Assembly (NCBI GenBank): GCA_003173865.1
Contig: PJMF01000013.1
Location: 1 to 57,536 of the forward strand
DNA: 57,536 bases
Origin: Minisyncoccota bacterium
GTDB taxonomy: Bacteria; Patescibacteriota; Microgenomatia; UBA1400; PJMF01
Reading direction: 5' to 3'
Of this stretch, positions 1 through 7,964 are shown one piece after another. Below the pieces are notes generated by a model. The model was not told where the DNA came from and made no database searches. It saw only the letters and a program-made list of their open reading frames with translations. A program made the position numbers and the translations under genes. Every line of letters begins with the position of its first letter. Positions within the stretch are counted from its first letter, which is position 1.

Positions 1-1100
1 AATTCACGCACTTCATCTTTGTAGTACGTGCGCAACGGTTCAATTAATTGAAACTGCAAATCCGCCGGCAAACCACCAACGTTGTGATGCGATTTTATCT
101 TTGATGCATGCTTCGAACCCTTAGACTCGATGACGTCAGAATAAATCGTGCCTTGTCCCAAAAATGCAGCATCAGTGTGCTTTTCTGCAATCTCAGAAAA
201 AATATCAATATAGAGTTTGCCAATGATTTTGCGCTTTTCTTCGGGATCGGTTTTGCCTTTCAGAGCAGTTAAAAAACGCGAACGCGCTTCCACAACCACT
301 AAGTCAGCTGGGACAAGTTTTTGGAAAATATACTCGACGTGTTCTTTGGTATTGGGCCGCATTAAACCACTCTCGACGTAGACTGGAATTAAGTTTTTGC
401 CAATCGCTTTTCCAATCAGTGCCGCTGCGACGGTGGAGTCTACTCCACCTGAAACTGCGCAGATGACTTTTTGAGCACCAATTTTTGTCTTCAATTCAGC
501 AATGATACTGTCAGGATCGAGTACAAAAGTACTAAGCTCTTCATTACAAATTTCAGACACGAAGTACTTCAACATTTCGAGTCCGTACTCGGTGTGATCA
601 ACTTCGGGGTGAAACAGCACACCCACAAATTTCCGCTTCTCGTCATACGCCGCCGCATGTGGCTCACGAGCCGTCGCAGCAACGATTTCAAAACCGGGTG
701 GCATTTTAGTCACTGAGTAGCCGTGCGACATAAAAACTTGGCATGCGTTATTTGGGAGCGACCAAATGTTTTTGCCAATCATTTCGAGTTTTTCTGGTCC
801 AAACTCTTGGCGACTTGCTCCTTCCACTTTGCCACCCAACACGTGCGCCATGGTTTGCCAACCATAACAAATACCCAGAATGGGAATGCCCAACTCAAAT
901 ATTTCTTTTTCGAGTGTAGGAGAATCTTCTTGATCAACCATCGCCGGCCCACCAGACAAAATCATGCCTTGAGGTTTTTGCTTTTTGACCAAAGCAAGTG
1001 CATCTTCTGGATTCACGTACTCTGACTGCACACCAAGCTGACGAAGTCGGCGCCCAATTAAGTGCGCGGTCTGTGAACCAAAATCAACGATGACGATCAT
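1..1100 (-). CDS. guaA: GMP synthase (glutamine-hydrolysing), 3' part beyond left edge
   Basis: Converts XMP to GMP using glutamine and ATP; last gene of the add-guaB-guaA operon. The start is ATG at 1098-1100 and about 366 codons are visible before the window edge cuts off the C-terminal dimerisation domain. The N-terminal class I glutamine amidotransferase domain shows SGGP, the nucleophile motif GICYGWQ (Cys about residue 78) and FHPE with the catalytic His and Glu. The ATP-pyrophosphatase domain follows with the P-loop AVSGGVDST. It lies 20 nt downstream of guaB on the same strand, so co-transcription is likely. Confidence 0.95.
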   Translation of the reverse strand, partial: MIVIVDFGSQTAHLIGRRLRQLGVQSEYVNPEDALALVKKQKPQGMILSGGPAMVDQEDSPTLEKEIFELGIPILGICYGWQTMAHVLGGKVEGASRQEFGPEKLEMIGKNIWSLPNNACQVFMSHGYSVTKMPPGFEIVAATAREPHAAAYDEKRKFVGVLFHPEVDHTEYGLEMLKYFVSEICNEELSTFVLDPDSIIAELKTKIGAQKVICAVSGGVDSTVAAALIGKAIGKNLIPVYVESGLMRPNTKEHVEYIFQKLVPADLVVVEARSRFLTALKGKTDPEEKRKIIGKLYIDIFSEIAEKHTDAAFLGQGTIYSDVIESKGSKHASKIKSHHNVGGLPADLQFQLIEPLRTYYKDEVRE

Positions 1101-1120
1101 ACCTATCTCCTCTGTTCGAA

Positions 1121-2272
1121 TTAATAATTTTTTCCGGCGTTCGTGATCACTAAATCATGTGGATGACTTTCAGTGAGCGATGCTTGCGTGATTTGCACAA
1201 ACTGCGCTTCTTTCGCAAGTTGTTCAACCGTTTTGACACCTAAGTAGTACATTCCTGATTTGATGCCGCCGATTGCTTGCTCAACGATCTCTTTAACGGT
1301 ACCTTTGACCGGCACTAAACCTTCGACGCCTTCAGCAACGAGCACTTTGTCTTTGTAATAACTTTTGCCATGGAACTCATCTTCTGACTTGATTTTTGCA
1401 CCGTGTTCCATTGCACCGATCGAGCCCATTCCACGATAACTCTTAAACATGTATGTCGACTGTTTCTTTTTTAACAAATGTTTGAATTGATTTGGAATTT
1501 GCTCAGGTGTCAGCTCCACTTTTTCTCCTGGTGCCTCAACTGCAGAAGCAAAAAAGCTGCCCATCATCACCGTGCCCGCACCTGCGGCCAGCGCCTTGAC
1601 CATATCGCCGGAGTACTTAATGCCACCATCGGCAATAATTGGCACGCCAGCTTCGCGGCCAGCTCGAACAGTCTCTATAATTGCGGTTAACTGTGGGACA
1701 CCCATTCCAGATACAATGCGCGTCGTACAAATCGCACTCGGTCCCATACCCACCCGAATACTATCCGCACCTGATTCGATCAACGCTTTTGCGCCATCAT
1801 ATGTTGCCACATTGCCAGCAATCACTTGCAGATCTTTGTATGTTCTCTTGAGAAATTTGGTTGTTTCAATAATGCTCGTGGCATAGCCGTGCGCGGAATC
1901 TACTAAAATCACAGAGACACCAGCAGCTACTAAAGCCTCCGCGCGTTCTTCAAAACCTTTACTCGCGCCAATTGCAGCACCGACCAAAAGATTCTTAGCA
2001 AGAACTTTTTTTACTTCAACAACTTGTGCGTCAACTGTTAAGTTGCGATGAATGAAACCAATGCCACCAAGCTCAGCCAAAGCAATTGCCAGCTCACTCT
2101 CGGTCACTGTATCCATCGGTGAAGAAACCAACGGTGTTTGTAAACGTATGCTCCGAGTTAACTGTGAACTGATCTCAATATCTTGTCGGGAAAAATCGCT
2201 ATAACCAGGCAGAAGCAACACATCATCAAATGTCAATGTAACGGGAAAGTTTGGTGTTTGCATACGCGTCAT
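1121..2272 (-). CDS. guaB: IMP dehydrogenase lacking CBS domains
   Basis: Oxidises IMP to XMP with NAD+, the step before guaA. The protein is 383 aa rather than the usual about 490 because the two CBS domains normally inserted after the IHRNLT region are absent and the barrel continues directly. The catalytic loop is [11 protein letters not shown] (nucleophilic Cys present) and the mobile flap region [10 protein letters not shown] is intact. An AGGAG ribosome binding site lies 5 nt before the ATG at 2270-2272, overlapping the end of the upstream gene, only 2 nt away. The lack of CBS domains implies loss of adenine- or guanine-nucleotide allosteric control; this is inference from the family. 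Confidence 0.95.
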   Translation of the reverse strand: MTRMQTPNFPVTLTFDDVLLLPGYSDFSRQDIEISSQLTRSIRLQTPLVSSPMDTVTESELAIALAELGGIGFIHRNLTVDAQVVEVKKVLAKNLLVGAAIGASKGFEERAEALVAAGVSVILVDSAHGYATSIIETTKFLKRTYKDLQVIAGNVATYDGAKALIESGADSIRVGMGPSAICTTRIVSGMGVPQLTAIIETVRAGREAGVPIIADGGIKYSGDMVKALAAGAGTVMMGSFFASAVEAPGEKVELTPEQIPNQFKHLLKKKQSTYMFKSYRGMGSIGAMEHGAKIKSEDEFHGKSYYKDKVLVAEGVEGLVPVKGTVKEIVEQAIGGIKSGMYYLGVKTVEQLAKEAQFVQITQASLTESHPHDLVITNAGKNY

Positions 2273-2274
2273 GT

Positions 2275-3300
2275 TTACTCCTGTTTAATAAAACTTGCTT
2301 CAGAGGCAACTTGATTGGCTCGAAGCAAGTCTTCTTTTGTTAATATGTTGTGTTCGAGCAACTTTTGGAACTCAGCGCGAAGAGAGATACACTGCATCTC
2401 TGGACCATCAGTATTGATCGTAAACAAAACATTATTTTTCTTGAGCGTCGCGTAGACATGGCGCATCTCATCAAAATCTTTAAGCACTTTGGTGTTGAGG
2501 TTTGACGTCGGACAGGTTTCCAACACAATTTTATTGTTCACTAAGTGATCCATGAGTTTTTGGTCTTGAATACACGCGATGCCATGACCAATACGATCTG
2601 GACTCAGCTCTTCCACCACTTGCCACATTTCTTCGATACCAGTGGCTTCACCAGTGTGAATCGTGACACCCAGGCCAAATCCGCGGGCTTCTTCAACCAA
2701 TGATTTAATGTCGCGGGGTGCAAAACGTGCGCTTTGATCGTTTAAACTGATTGGTCCAGCTAAATCAATCCCAACAACGCCACGGTGCCGGTACTTGATA
2801 GCTTTCTTGACAATGCCAGCGTTTTCTTGCTGCGAAAAACGTCGATCCATCATCAAGATAATGCCTGCCTTAACCGGATACTTGAGCATCGCACGCTCCA
2901 TTCCTTGCAAAGCGAACACAATGAGATGATCAAGGTCACGCTCACCTTTGCGGTTGCGCAAAATCGGATTAAAACGCATTTCCAACTTGGTAATATTATT
3001 TTTGCGATACGCACCAGAAACAATATTCTGCATCCCGGTAAACAGCGCCTCTGGTGAAGACTGAATTTTTTCCGTCCAGTCATACATGCTCAAGTATTCT
3101 TCATATCCCTTGGCTTCGTGAATCGTAATCATTTTTTCGAACTCCCAGTAGCTTTTGGTGGGAAGACGAATGCCTTGATCGTGAGCAATTTCCCACAACA
3201 TCGTCGGCGAAATCGAGAAACCAACGTGAGTATGAAGCTCAGTCAACTCGACGCCCTCGAGAAAGTGTAAGTTTGGAGAAAAATCGGTCGTATTGATCAT
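2275..3300 (-). CDS. add: adenosine deaminase family protein
   Basis: 341-aa member of the zinc-dependent adenosine/adenine deaminase family, expected to hydrolyse an aminopurine to the 6-oxo form and so feed IMP/GMP formation by the next genes. Family motifs are present: ELHTHVG (metal His pair), HTGEA, RIGHG, CPTSN and NTDGPEM. The last motif normally reads TDDP; the first Asp (zinc ligand) is kept, but the second, which contacts the purine ring in mouse ADA, is Gly. The exact substrate is therefore uncertain (adenosine, deoxyadenosine or a modified purine). First gene of the operon, with a -10 box 6 nt before its ATG. Confidence 0.85.
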   Translation of the reverse strand: MINTTDFSPNLHFLEGVELTELHTHVGFSISPTMLWEIAHDQGIRLPTKSYWEFEKMITIHEAKGYEEYLSMYDWTEKIQSSPEALFTGMQNIVSGAYRKNNITKLEMRFNPILRNRKGERDLDHLIVFALQGMERAMLKYPVKAGIILMMDRRFSQQENAGIVKKAIKYRHRGVVGIDLAGPISLNDQSARFAPRDIKSLVEEARGFGLGVTIHTGEATGIEEMWQVVEELSPDRIGHGIACIQDQKLMDHLVNNKIVLETCPTSNLNTKVLKDFDEMRHVYATLKKNNVLFTINTDGPEMQCISLRAEFQKLLEHNILTKEDLLRANQVASEASFIKQE

Positions 3301-3306
3301 AAATTC

Positions 3307-3335
3307 TTTATACGCTACGAACTACACACTCACAA
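3307..3335 (-). promoter_or_regulatory. promoter of add-guaB-guaA operon
   Basis: On the minus strand TTGTGA (3330-3335), a 17-nt spacer and TATAAA (3307-3312) form a good sigma-70 type promoter. The -10 box ends 6 nt before the add start codon, so the transcript would begin at or next to the ATG and be leaderless. Confidence 0.7.
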
Positions 3336-3348
3336 CACTGTTTTTTGA

Positions 3349-3410
3349 AGGAGTTCGTAGTTTTCGAAAGACTTCGAGAATCGTCGTCTTTCGAAAACTA
3401 TGTAACTCCT
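3349..3410. repeat. long inverted repeat (hairpin), copy 1 of 2 in window
   Basis: Arms 3349-3372 and 3386-3410 are complementary over about 24 bp with one mismatch and one bulge, around a 13-nt loop. The arm contains AGGAGTT then GTTTTCGAAAGAC. A related palindrome with the same AGGAGT and GTTTTCGA blocks is at 42671-42769. It sits just upstream of the add promoter and next to the candidate structured RNA. It could be a bidirectional terminator, an operator or a mobile palindromic element. Confidence 0.65.
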
Positions 3411-3418
3411 AAATGTAT

Positions 3419-3569
3419 AAAAAAAGACACCCCTACTTTCAGCTCAACTTGGTTTCCCTCCCCGCCTTAACGGAGATTTGTTACTTGGGAGCGAAAGCCT
3501 TTTGGTGCCTTCGCGAATTTTGATATTCGTGTATTAAACACTATTAGAGAGATTTTGAGAAGGGGGTGT
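3419..3569 (-). ncRNA. candidate structured RNA ending in a terminator-like stem
   Basis: Read on the minus strand, a closing 7-bp stem (3563-3569 with 3427-3433, ACACCCC/GGGGTGT) encloses three local hairpins (3491-3514 with an 8-bp stem, 3514-3529, and 3458-3475). It is followed one base later by a run of seven T (3419-3425). No open reading frame explains the segment. It does not match motifs I know for tmRNA, RNase P or ZTP riboswitches; a 6S-like RNA or leader is possible but unproven. Confidence 0.35.
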
Positions 3570-3671
3570 TGCGGGGTAAGCGCAAATAACCTCTTCTTAA
3601 GAAGTAAAATATAAAGAGATTTTAATCTTTTTATTGTAGACTTGTGTTTTCACAAATGCTCCACTGAGTTG

Positions 3672-3956
3672 ATGTTTCTAAATCTAGATTTACACAACTA
3701 CCTCAATCTTTTTGCGCAATATGTGCTTTCACCAAGTATTATTGGTAGCGTAATTCTCTTTGGATTAAGCAAAATACTGAAGCTCGGAGAAATAAAAAAA
3801 GACTTTGAAACCATTAAAGCTGACGTTGCTGAGCTAAAAAAGAAATCCGGAAGTATTATCACCAATATTACTGTGATTAAAACTCATTTAGTTGATAAGC
3901 AACTCACCCACCCAACCTCATCCATTTGCGTATTTTTGCATAATCGAGCTCTTTGA
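3672..3956 (+). CDS. small predicted membrane/coiled-coil protein
   Basis: About 94 aa from the ATG at 3672 (a TTG 30 nt upstream is a less likely start). The N-terminal part has one hydrophobic segment (SPSIIGSVILFGL) and is followed by a Lys/Glu-rich stretch, KKDFETIKADVAELKKKSG, typical of a short coiled coil. The last 17 codons overlap the 3' end of the convergent kinase gene. I do not recognise a family and no strong ribosome binding site is visible. The amphipathic, protein-like composition is the main support. Confidence 0.4.
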   Translation: MFLNLDLHNYLNLFAQYVLSPSIIGSVILFGLSKILKLGEIKKDFETIKADVAELKKKSGSIITNITVIKTHLVDKQLTHPTSSICVFLHNRAL

Positions 3957-6018
3957 TAGTTGCTTTCGGATCGACCAATGGCGTGTCAATGCGTGTAGAA
4001 AACAAATAACCAAAAACTGCATCAATTAATGCCATATCTACTCCGGGAACGGATGTTAATTTATCCTCTAATCTAAGTAAATTCTCTTTCCCTGATAAAC
4101 CAAATAATTCCAGAATATGATTCTCTAATTGGGAGACTGATCTGAAAGAATGATTTAAAGAGTCCCAATTCAAACAAGTAATATGCCCAGATTGATCTAC
4201 CCGATAATCATCGAGTTGTCTGCCTTGAGCCTCAATCCCGATATCCTTATTTGCTAATTCAAATTCGATGAGCGATAGAGCATGTTGAAGTGCTTGGTCA
4301 ACACTTTCTGCAGTGAGTTGATCTGAAACTTTAGGCATTTTGTTATCAAGCGTCTCAGGTAAGTACTCCATAACTGTTACAGCAAATCCCAACTTAAGTT
4401 CTTGATCACCAACCTTGAGCATGTAGTCCCACAATTCAGCATTCTCTTCTTCGGACATAACAGGTGGATACAAAACTGCTTTGGGGAACATATTCCAGTT
4501 TAAATTTGCAGGTATGGCATCATTGGAACCCAAAATTGATTGCTCAACTACGGCATTAAAAACAGATTCCTGTGTTTTGAGCATGCAAAGGGGCGTACTC
4601 GACTGAGAATCAACTGTCGAAGCCGAGTGCACTTCATAGAGCCTCGTTCCATCATCTGGCACTTTGTGAGGAAGTTCTTTCAAGAGAATAGGCTGATCAA
4701 ATTTCAAGACCACTTGCTTCTCCAAAGGTTTTCTTTCAGAAAGAATGGGGTGTGTGAGAGTAGATTGCTTTTCGAGTGCTCTCTTTACATTTTCGGGACG
4801 TATGCAATATTGATCAACAATTTCTTTTCTTTGATCCGGATGTAAATAAGCAGGATTCTCTTTTTCTATTTTTACTCCATTTTGGCGCAATGTTTGAGAA
4901 AGGTCTTCAAGCGTATGAAATGATTCGACAATGCGTTGTCTTGTTATTTTCTCTGATTCTGTTTCGGTTCTTTGATTACTATCGGGAGTTAAGGCTTGAG
5001 TTAAAGCTTCACTAAATTCCTGAGCTGATTCGTGCCGCTGATTCTGATCTTTATCTAAAGCTTTGGTAAGAATATCTACGACCAATATAATTTTTGCCGG
5101 CGAAAGTCCACGGTTCCGAAGAATTGAAGGTAATTTTTGGGATAATTTTTCTTTTCGTTTGAGATTCAAAACATCAGCACTTGCATCATAAAATTCATCT
5201 TCTTCTGTTAAGTTTTCGCCTGTCAGTAAAAAATAAGCATTACTTGCAATAGAATAAATTTCTGTCTTAAAAGTAATTTCTTCACGCGGATCCACTCTTT
5301 CGGGTGCTATATGCTCAACTGTCCCAAATTGGGTGAGACTTCTATCTTTAAGCTCATCACGCTGAATTGCCAAACCAAAATCAATCACCCTGATGTGACC
5401 CTTTGTTAAAAAAATGTTGTCAGGTGTAAGATCATAATGAAGCATGTGAATTGGTTGGCCATCTTTGCCTATCGCATTCCACATATAATCAACTAAAGAG
5501 CCCATTTCTCGTATTACTTGAGAAACCTGTTCCAGTGGCAAACCAATTTTGTGTTCTTGTCTTTCTTTTTCTACAGCAGACCTAAGAGTCACTCCCTCGC
5601 TTTTCTTCATTATTAAGGCGGGACCATAAGGTGATTCTTTAATAAAATCGATGGGCGGAACGACATAAGGAATTCCGCTTTCAATTTGAGCCATTCGGAT
5701 TACTTCTTGCAGAAATTTTTCTCTTTGTTGGTCTGTAAATCCAGTAGTGGATTCTCGAACAACTTTCACCATCACAACCCGGTGCCCAACCATATCATAG
5801 GCCTCTAAAACCTGACCATATCCACCTTTTTTCCCATCATCTTTTTTGACCAGATATCGGTCACCAAGTTTCCATACTTTGTCGATATCTTTAAACTCAT
5901 CAGGAACATTATGAAAAAATGAATCTTTGGTACGAGAAGATCCTCCACTTAAAAAATCTATATCTTGAGGTCGGAGAGTAAACTTTCCATATGGTGATTG
6001 GTCTGATCTGTCTACCAT
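3904..6018 (-). CDS. Hanks-type serine/threonine protein kinase with second kinase-like half
   Basis: 704-aa protein. Residues about 50-345 are a protein kinase domain: glycine loop KKGGYGQV, VMVK with the ATP-binding Lys (about 85), HYDLTPDN catalytic loop (HRD with Tyr for Arg), DFG at 213-215 and APE at 238-240, so it is predicted to be active. No transmembrane segment, PASTA or other sensor domain is visible. Residues about 400-700 contain VMEYLP followed about 60 residues later by DDYRVDQSGHITCLNWD, an arrangement like a hinge and a degenerate catalytic/DFG region, suggesting a pseudokinase half. TAAACT lies 6 nt before the ATG, so it may have its own leaderless promoter although it follows pyrF by 9 nt. 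The substrate is unknown. Confidence 0.85.
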   Translation of the reverse strand: MVDRSDQSPYGKFTLRPQDIDFLSGGSSRTKDSFFHNVPDEFKDIDKVWKLGDRYLVKKDDGKKGGYGQVLEAYDMVGHRVVMVKVVRESTTGFTDQQREKFLQEVIRMAQIESGIPYVVPPIDFIKESPYGPALIMKKSEGVTLRSAVEKERQEHKIGLPLEQVSQVIREMGSLVDYMWNAIGKDGQPIHMLHYDLTPDNIFLTKGHIRVIDFGLAIQRDELKDRSLTQFGTVEHIAPERVDPREEITFKTEIYSIASNAYFLLTGENLTEEDEFYDASADVLNLKRKEKLSQKLPSILRNRGLSPAKIILVVDILTKALDKDQNQRHESAQEFSEALTQALTPDSNQRTETESEKITRQRIVESFHTLEDLSQTLRQNGVKIEKENPAYLHPDQRKEIVDQYCIRPENVKRALEKQSTLTHPILSERKPLEKQVVLKFDQPILLKELPHKVPDDGTRLYEVHSASTVDSQSSTPLCMLKTQESVFNAVVEQSILGSNDAIPANLNWNMFPKAVLYPPVMSEEENAELWDYMLKVGDQELKLGFAVTVMEYLPETLDNKMPKVSDQLTAESVDQALQHALSLIEFELANKDIGIEAQGRQLDDYRVDQSGHITCLNWDSLNHSFRSVSQLENHILELFGLSGKENLLRLEDKLTSVPGVDMALIDAVFGYLFSTRIDTPLVDPKATIKELDYAKIRKWMRLGG

Positions 6019-6027
6019 ACTTTAAGT

Positions 6028-6861
6028 TTACTTTCTAAACTTATTGATTTCCTCACTGAGCTGTCGCGCTGCATTCCCCGCCTCTTCCACAAAATTTTCC
6101 CCTGAAGAAGCAAAAATAATGCCGCGAGAAGAGTTGATTAAAAGATTGTGCTGCCCGCCAGCTGGACCAGTCAATCCTGCGTTGAGGGTTTTCTCCAAAT
6201 CTCCGCCTTGAGCACCAATTCCAGGAACTAAGAAAATCATTTCATCACCAACAACTTGGCGAATCTCGCGCATTTCTTCTGGATACATGGCGCCCACGAC
6301 AAGCATGCAGTTGTGGTGTGCGTTCCATTTTTGCGCCACATGTGTGGCAACAACTGCCCACAACGGCTGGCCTTCAAACTCCAAGTCTTGAAACTCACCA
6401 GCTCCTGGGTTGGATGTATGGCAAAGGATAATCGAGACTTTATCTTCGCGCTCCAAAAAAGGTTGCAGCGCTTCGCTTCCCAAGTAAGGATGTAAAGTCA
6501 CTGCATCAAAACCATACCAATCAAAAATACTCGTCACGTATCCTTGATTTGTCGAACCAATATCCGCGCGCTTCGCATCGCAGATCGTAAAAATATCTGG
6601 ATAATTCGCTTGCAGATACTCCATCGTCATCTTGAGGTCGTGTATGCCCTCTTCGCCGCGTGTTTCGTAAAATGCCATGTTGGGTTTGTACGCCACGGCG
6701 TATTGATGCGTGGCATCGATAATTGCTTTATTAAACGCGAACTGGAGGTATTTTTCTGATTTAAGATGCGCAGGGATTTTTTCAAAATCAGAGTCAAGAC
6801 CAACACAAAGCAATGAGTTTGCTGACTGGATACGGGTGAGAAGTTTTTGAGTGGCGTTCAT
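6028..6861 (-). CDS. pyrF: orotidine 5'-phosphate decarboxylase
   Basis: Decarboxylates OMP to UMP, the final step of de novo pyrimidine synthesis. The 277-aa length and the layout match the longer (type 2) bacterial PyrF group. Visible motifs: VGLDSD near the N-terminus, the catalytic DAKRADIG loop, and VPGIGAQGG plus SSRGI for phosphate binding. Last biosynthetic gene of the pyr operon, 24 nt after the preceding small gene. Confidence 0.95.
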   Translation of the reverse strand: MNATQKLLTRIQSANSLLCVGLDSDFEKIPAHLKSEKYLQFAFNKAIIDATHQYAVAYKPNMAFYETRGEEGIHDLKMTMEYLQANYPDIFTICDAKRADIGSTNQGYVTSIFDWYGFDAVTLHPYLGSEALQPFLEREDKVSIILCHTSNPGAGEFQDLEFEGQPLWAVVATHVAQKWNAHHNCMLVVGAMYPEEMREIRQVVGDEMIFLVPGIGAQGGDLEKTLNAGLTGPAGGQHNLLINSSRGIIFASSGENFVEEAGNAARQLSEEINKFRK

Positions 6862-6885
6862 ATTTAATTGATGCCCAGTTTATCT

Positions 6886-7290
6886 TTAACAAAGAGAAAA
6901 CATCCCACCTGCAGTCATAATTGCACTTAAAGCCTCTTCCCTTTCAATCAAATCTTTCTCCATGCTAGAGTGCCATTTTTTTTGTTTTTTTGCTTCTTGT
7001 AACTCAATTTCTTTTATTGCTTCTGCAAGGATACCTTCAGGAAATTCTTCTAGATGGTGCGTAACTACACTACCTCGCAATTCATTTAAGAGAGATAAAT
7101 CAATTTTTTTTAATTGCTCAATTAATTGCGCTTGTTTTGTCGGTCTAACACTTTCATCAATGAAACCTGTAGTTAAAATATCGTCATTTTTTTCTCTCAT
7201 AGCTTGATCCATTTCAATCAAATCTAAAATTATGCTTTTGGCAGATTGAATTTCTAAGTCTCTACGGCTTTCTTCGTGTATTGACATCAC
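6886..7290 (-). CDS. unknown 134-aa protein inside the pyrimidine operon
   Basis: Highly charged, predicted mostly helical protein with no membrane segment; I do not recognise the family. Its start overlaps the pyrE stop by 4 nt (7287-7290), and pyrF follows, so it is co-expressed with UMP synthesis and translationally coupled to pyrE. Lys/Glu-rich helices in the last third (KEIELQEAKKQKK) suggest a protein or RNA interaction surface. A structural partner or regulator of the pathway is possible, but nothing in the sequence shows a catalytic site. Confidence 0.7.
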   Translation of the reverse strand: MMSIHEESRRDLEIQSAKSIILDLIEMDQAMREKNDDILTTGFIDESVRPTKQAQLIEQLKKIDLSLLNELRGSVVTHHLEEFPEGILAEAIKEIELQEAKKQKKWHSSMEKDLIEREEALSAIMTAGGMFSLC

Positions 7291-7952
7291 AACCTCACAG
7301 ACGGTTCAAATCCATGTCGAGCAGCCCAACCCCAAGGTTCTTGGAACCAATCTTGGAGCACTTTCATTTCTGCTTCGGTAAATTTATGGGCTTTAAGCGC
7401 TTCATCTAAAATCACCGAAAAAGAAGTCAAAACGTGCAGTTTCACATTTGCTTTTGCAAAAGCCTCGTTTGCTTCGGCAAATCCACAGCTCGTAATTGAT
7501 AAACAATCTGTGACTACTGCTCCCTCTGCTCTCAAGGCTTCAACGCCAGATAAACTGCTACCCCCAGTCGTAATATGGTCTTCGACGAGGAGCACTTTCA
7601 ATCCATCCACTACACCACCCTCGACTCGTTTTTTTGTGCCATGATCTTTCACTTGCTTGCGCACAAATGCAGAAGGTTTTTTTAGAAAAAAACCCAGTGC
7701 CGCGCTGTGCGGAATCCCGGCAGTTTCAATCCCAGCGACCACATCAAAATCTAAATGCTCATTCGCGATAATATGTTGAAAACCTTCAATTACTTTTGCC
7801 CACTCCTCCGGATAAAAAGGGAAACAACGATTATCAACATAGACGGGCGCTTTTAACCCAAATTTATACGTAATTGGTTGCGCAGGTTGAAAACGCACTG
7901 CATTAATCTTCAAAAGCGATTGCGCAATGAGTTGCTCGTCAGAGAGTTGCAT
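7287..7952 (-). CDS. pyrE: orotate phosphoribosyltransferase
   Basis: Transfers the phosphoribosyl group of PRPP to orotate giving OMP. The PRPP-binding motif is VLLVEDHITTGGSS, and GIETAGIPHSAALG forms the pyrophosphate-loop region. KQVKDHGTKKRVEGG corresponds to the flexible catalytic loop with Lys residues. Length 221 aa is normal. It lies 12 nt downstream of pyrC and overlaps the next small gene by 4 nt. Confidence 0.93.
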   Translation of the reverse strand: MQLSDEQLIAQSLLKINAVRFQPAQPITYKFGLKAPVYVDNRCFPFYPEEWAKVIEGFQHIIANEHLDFDVVAGIETAGIPHSAALGFFLKKPSAFVRKQVKDHGTKKRVEGGVVDGLKVLLVEDHITTGGSSLSGVEALRAEGAVVTDCLSITSCGFAEANEAFAKANVKLHVLTSFSVILDEALKAHKFTEAEMKVLQDWFQEPWGWAARHGFEPSVRL

Positions 7953-7964
7953 GGGGTCCTTTAA

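Noticed and set aside
471-1025. Plus-strand open frames across the first kilobase
   Set aside because: They are antisense to guaA, whose minus-strand translation shows all amidotransferase and ATP-pyrophosphatase motifs.
3419-3569. ZTP/purine riboswitch, tmRNA or RNase P RNA upstream of the purine operon
   Set aside because: Characteristic conserved blocks of these RNAs were not found on either strand, and the add promoter lies downstream of the element.
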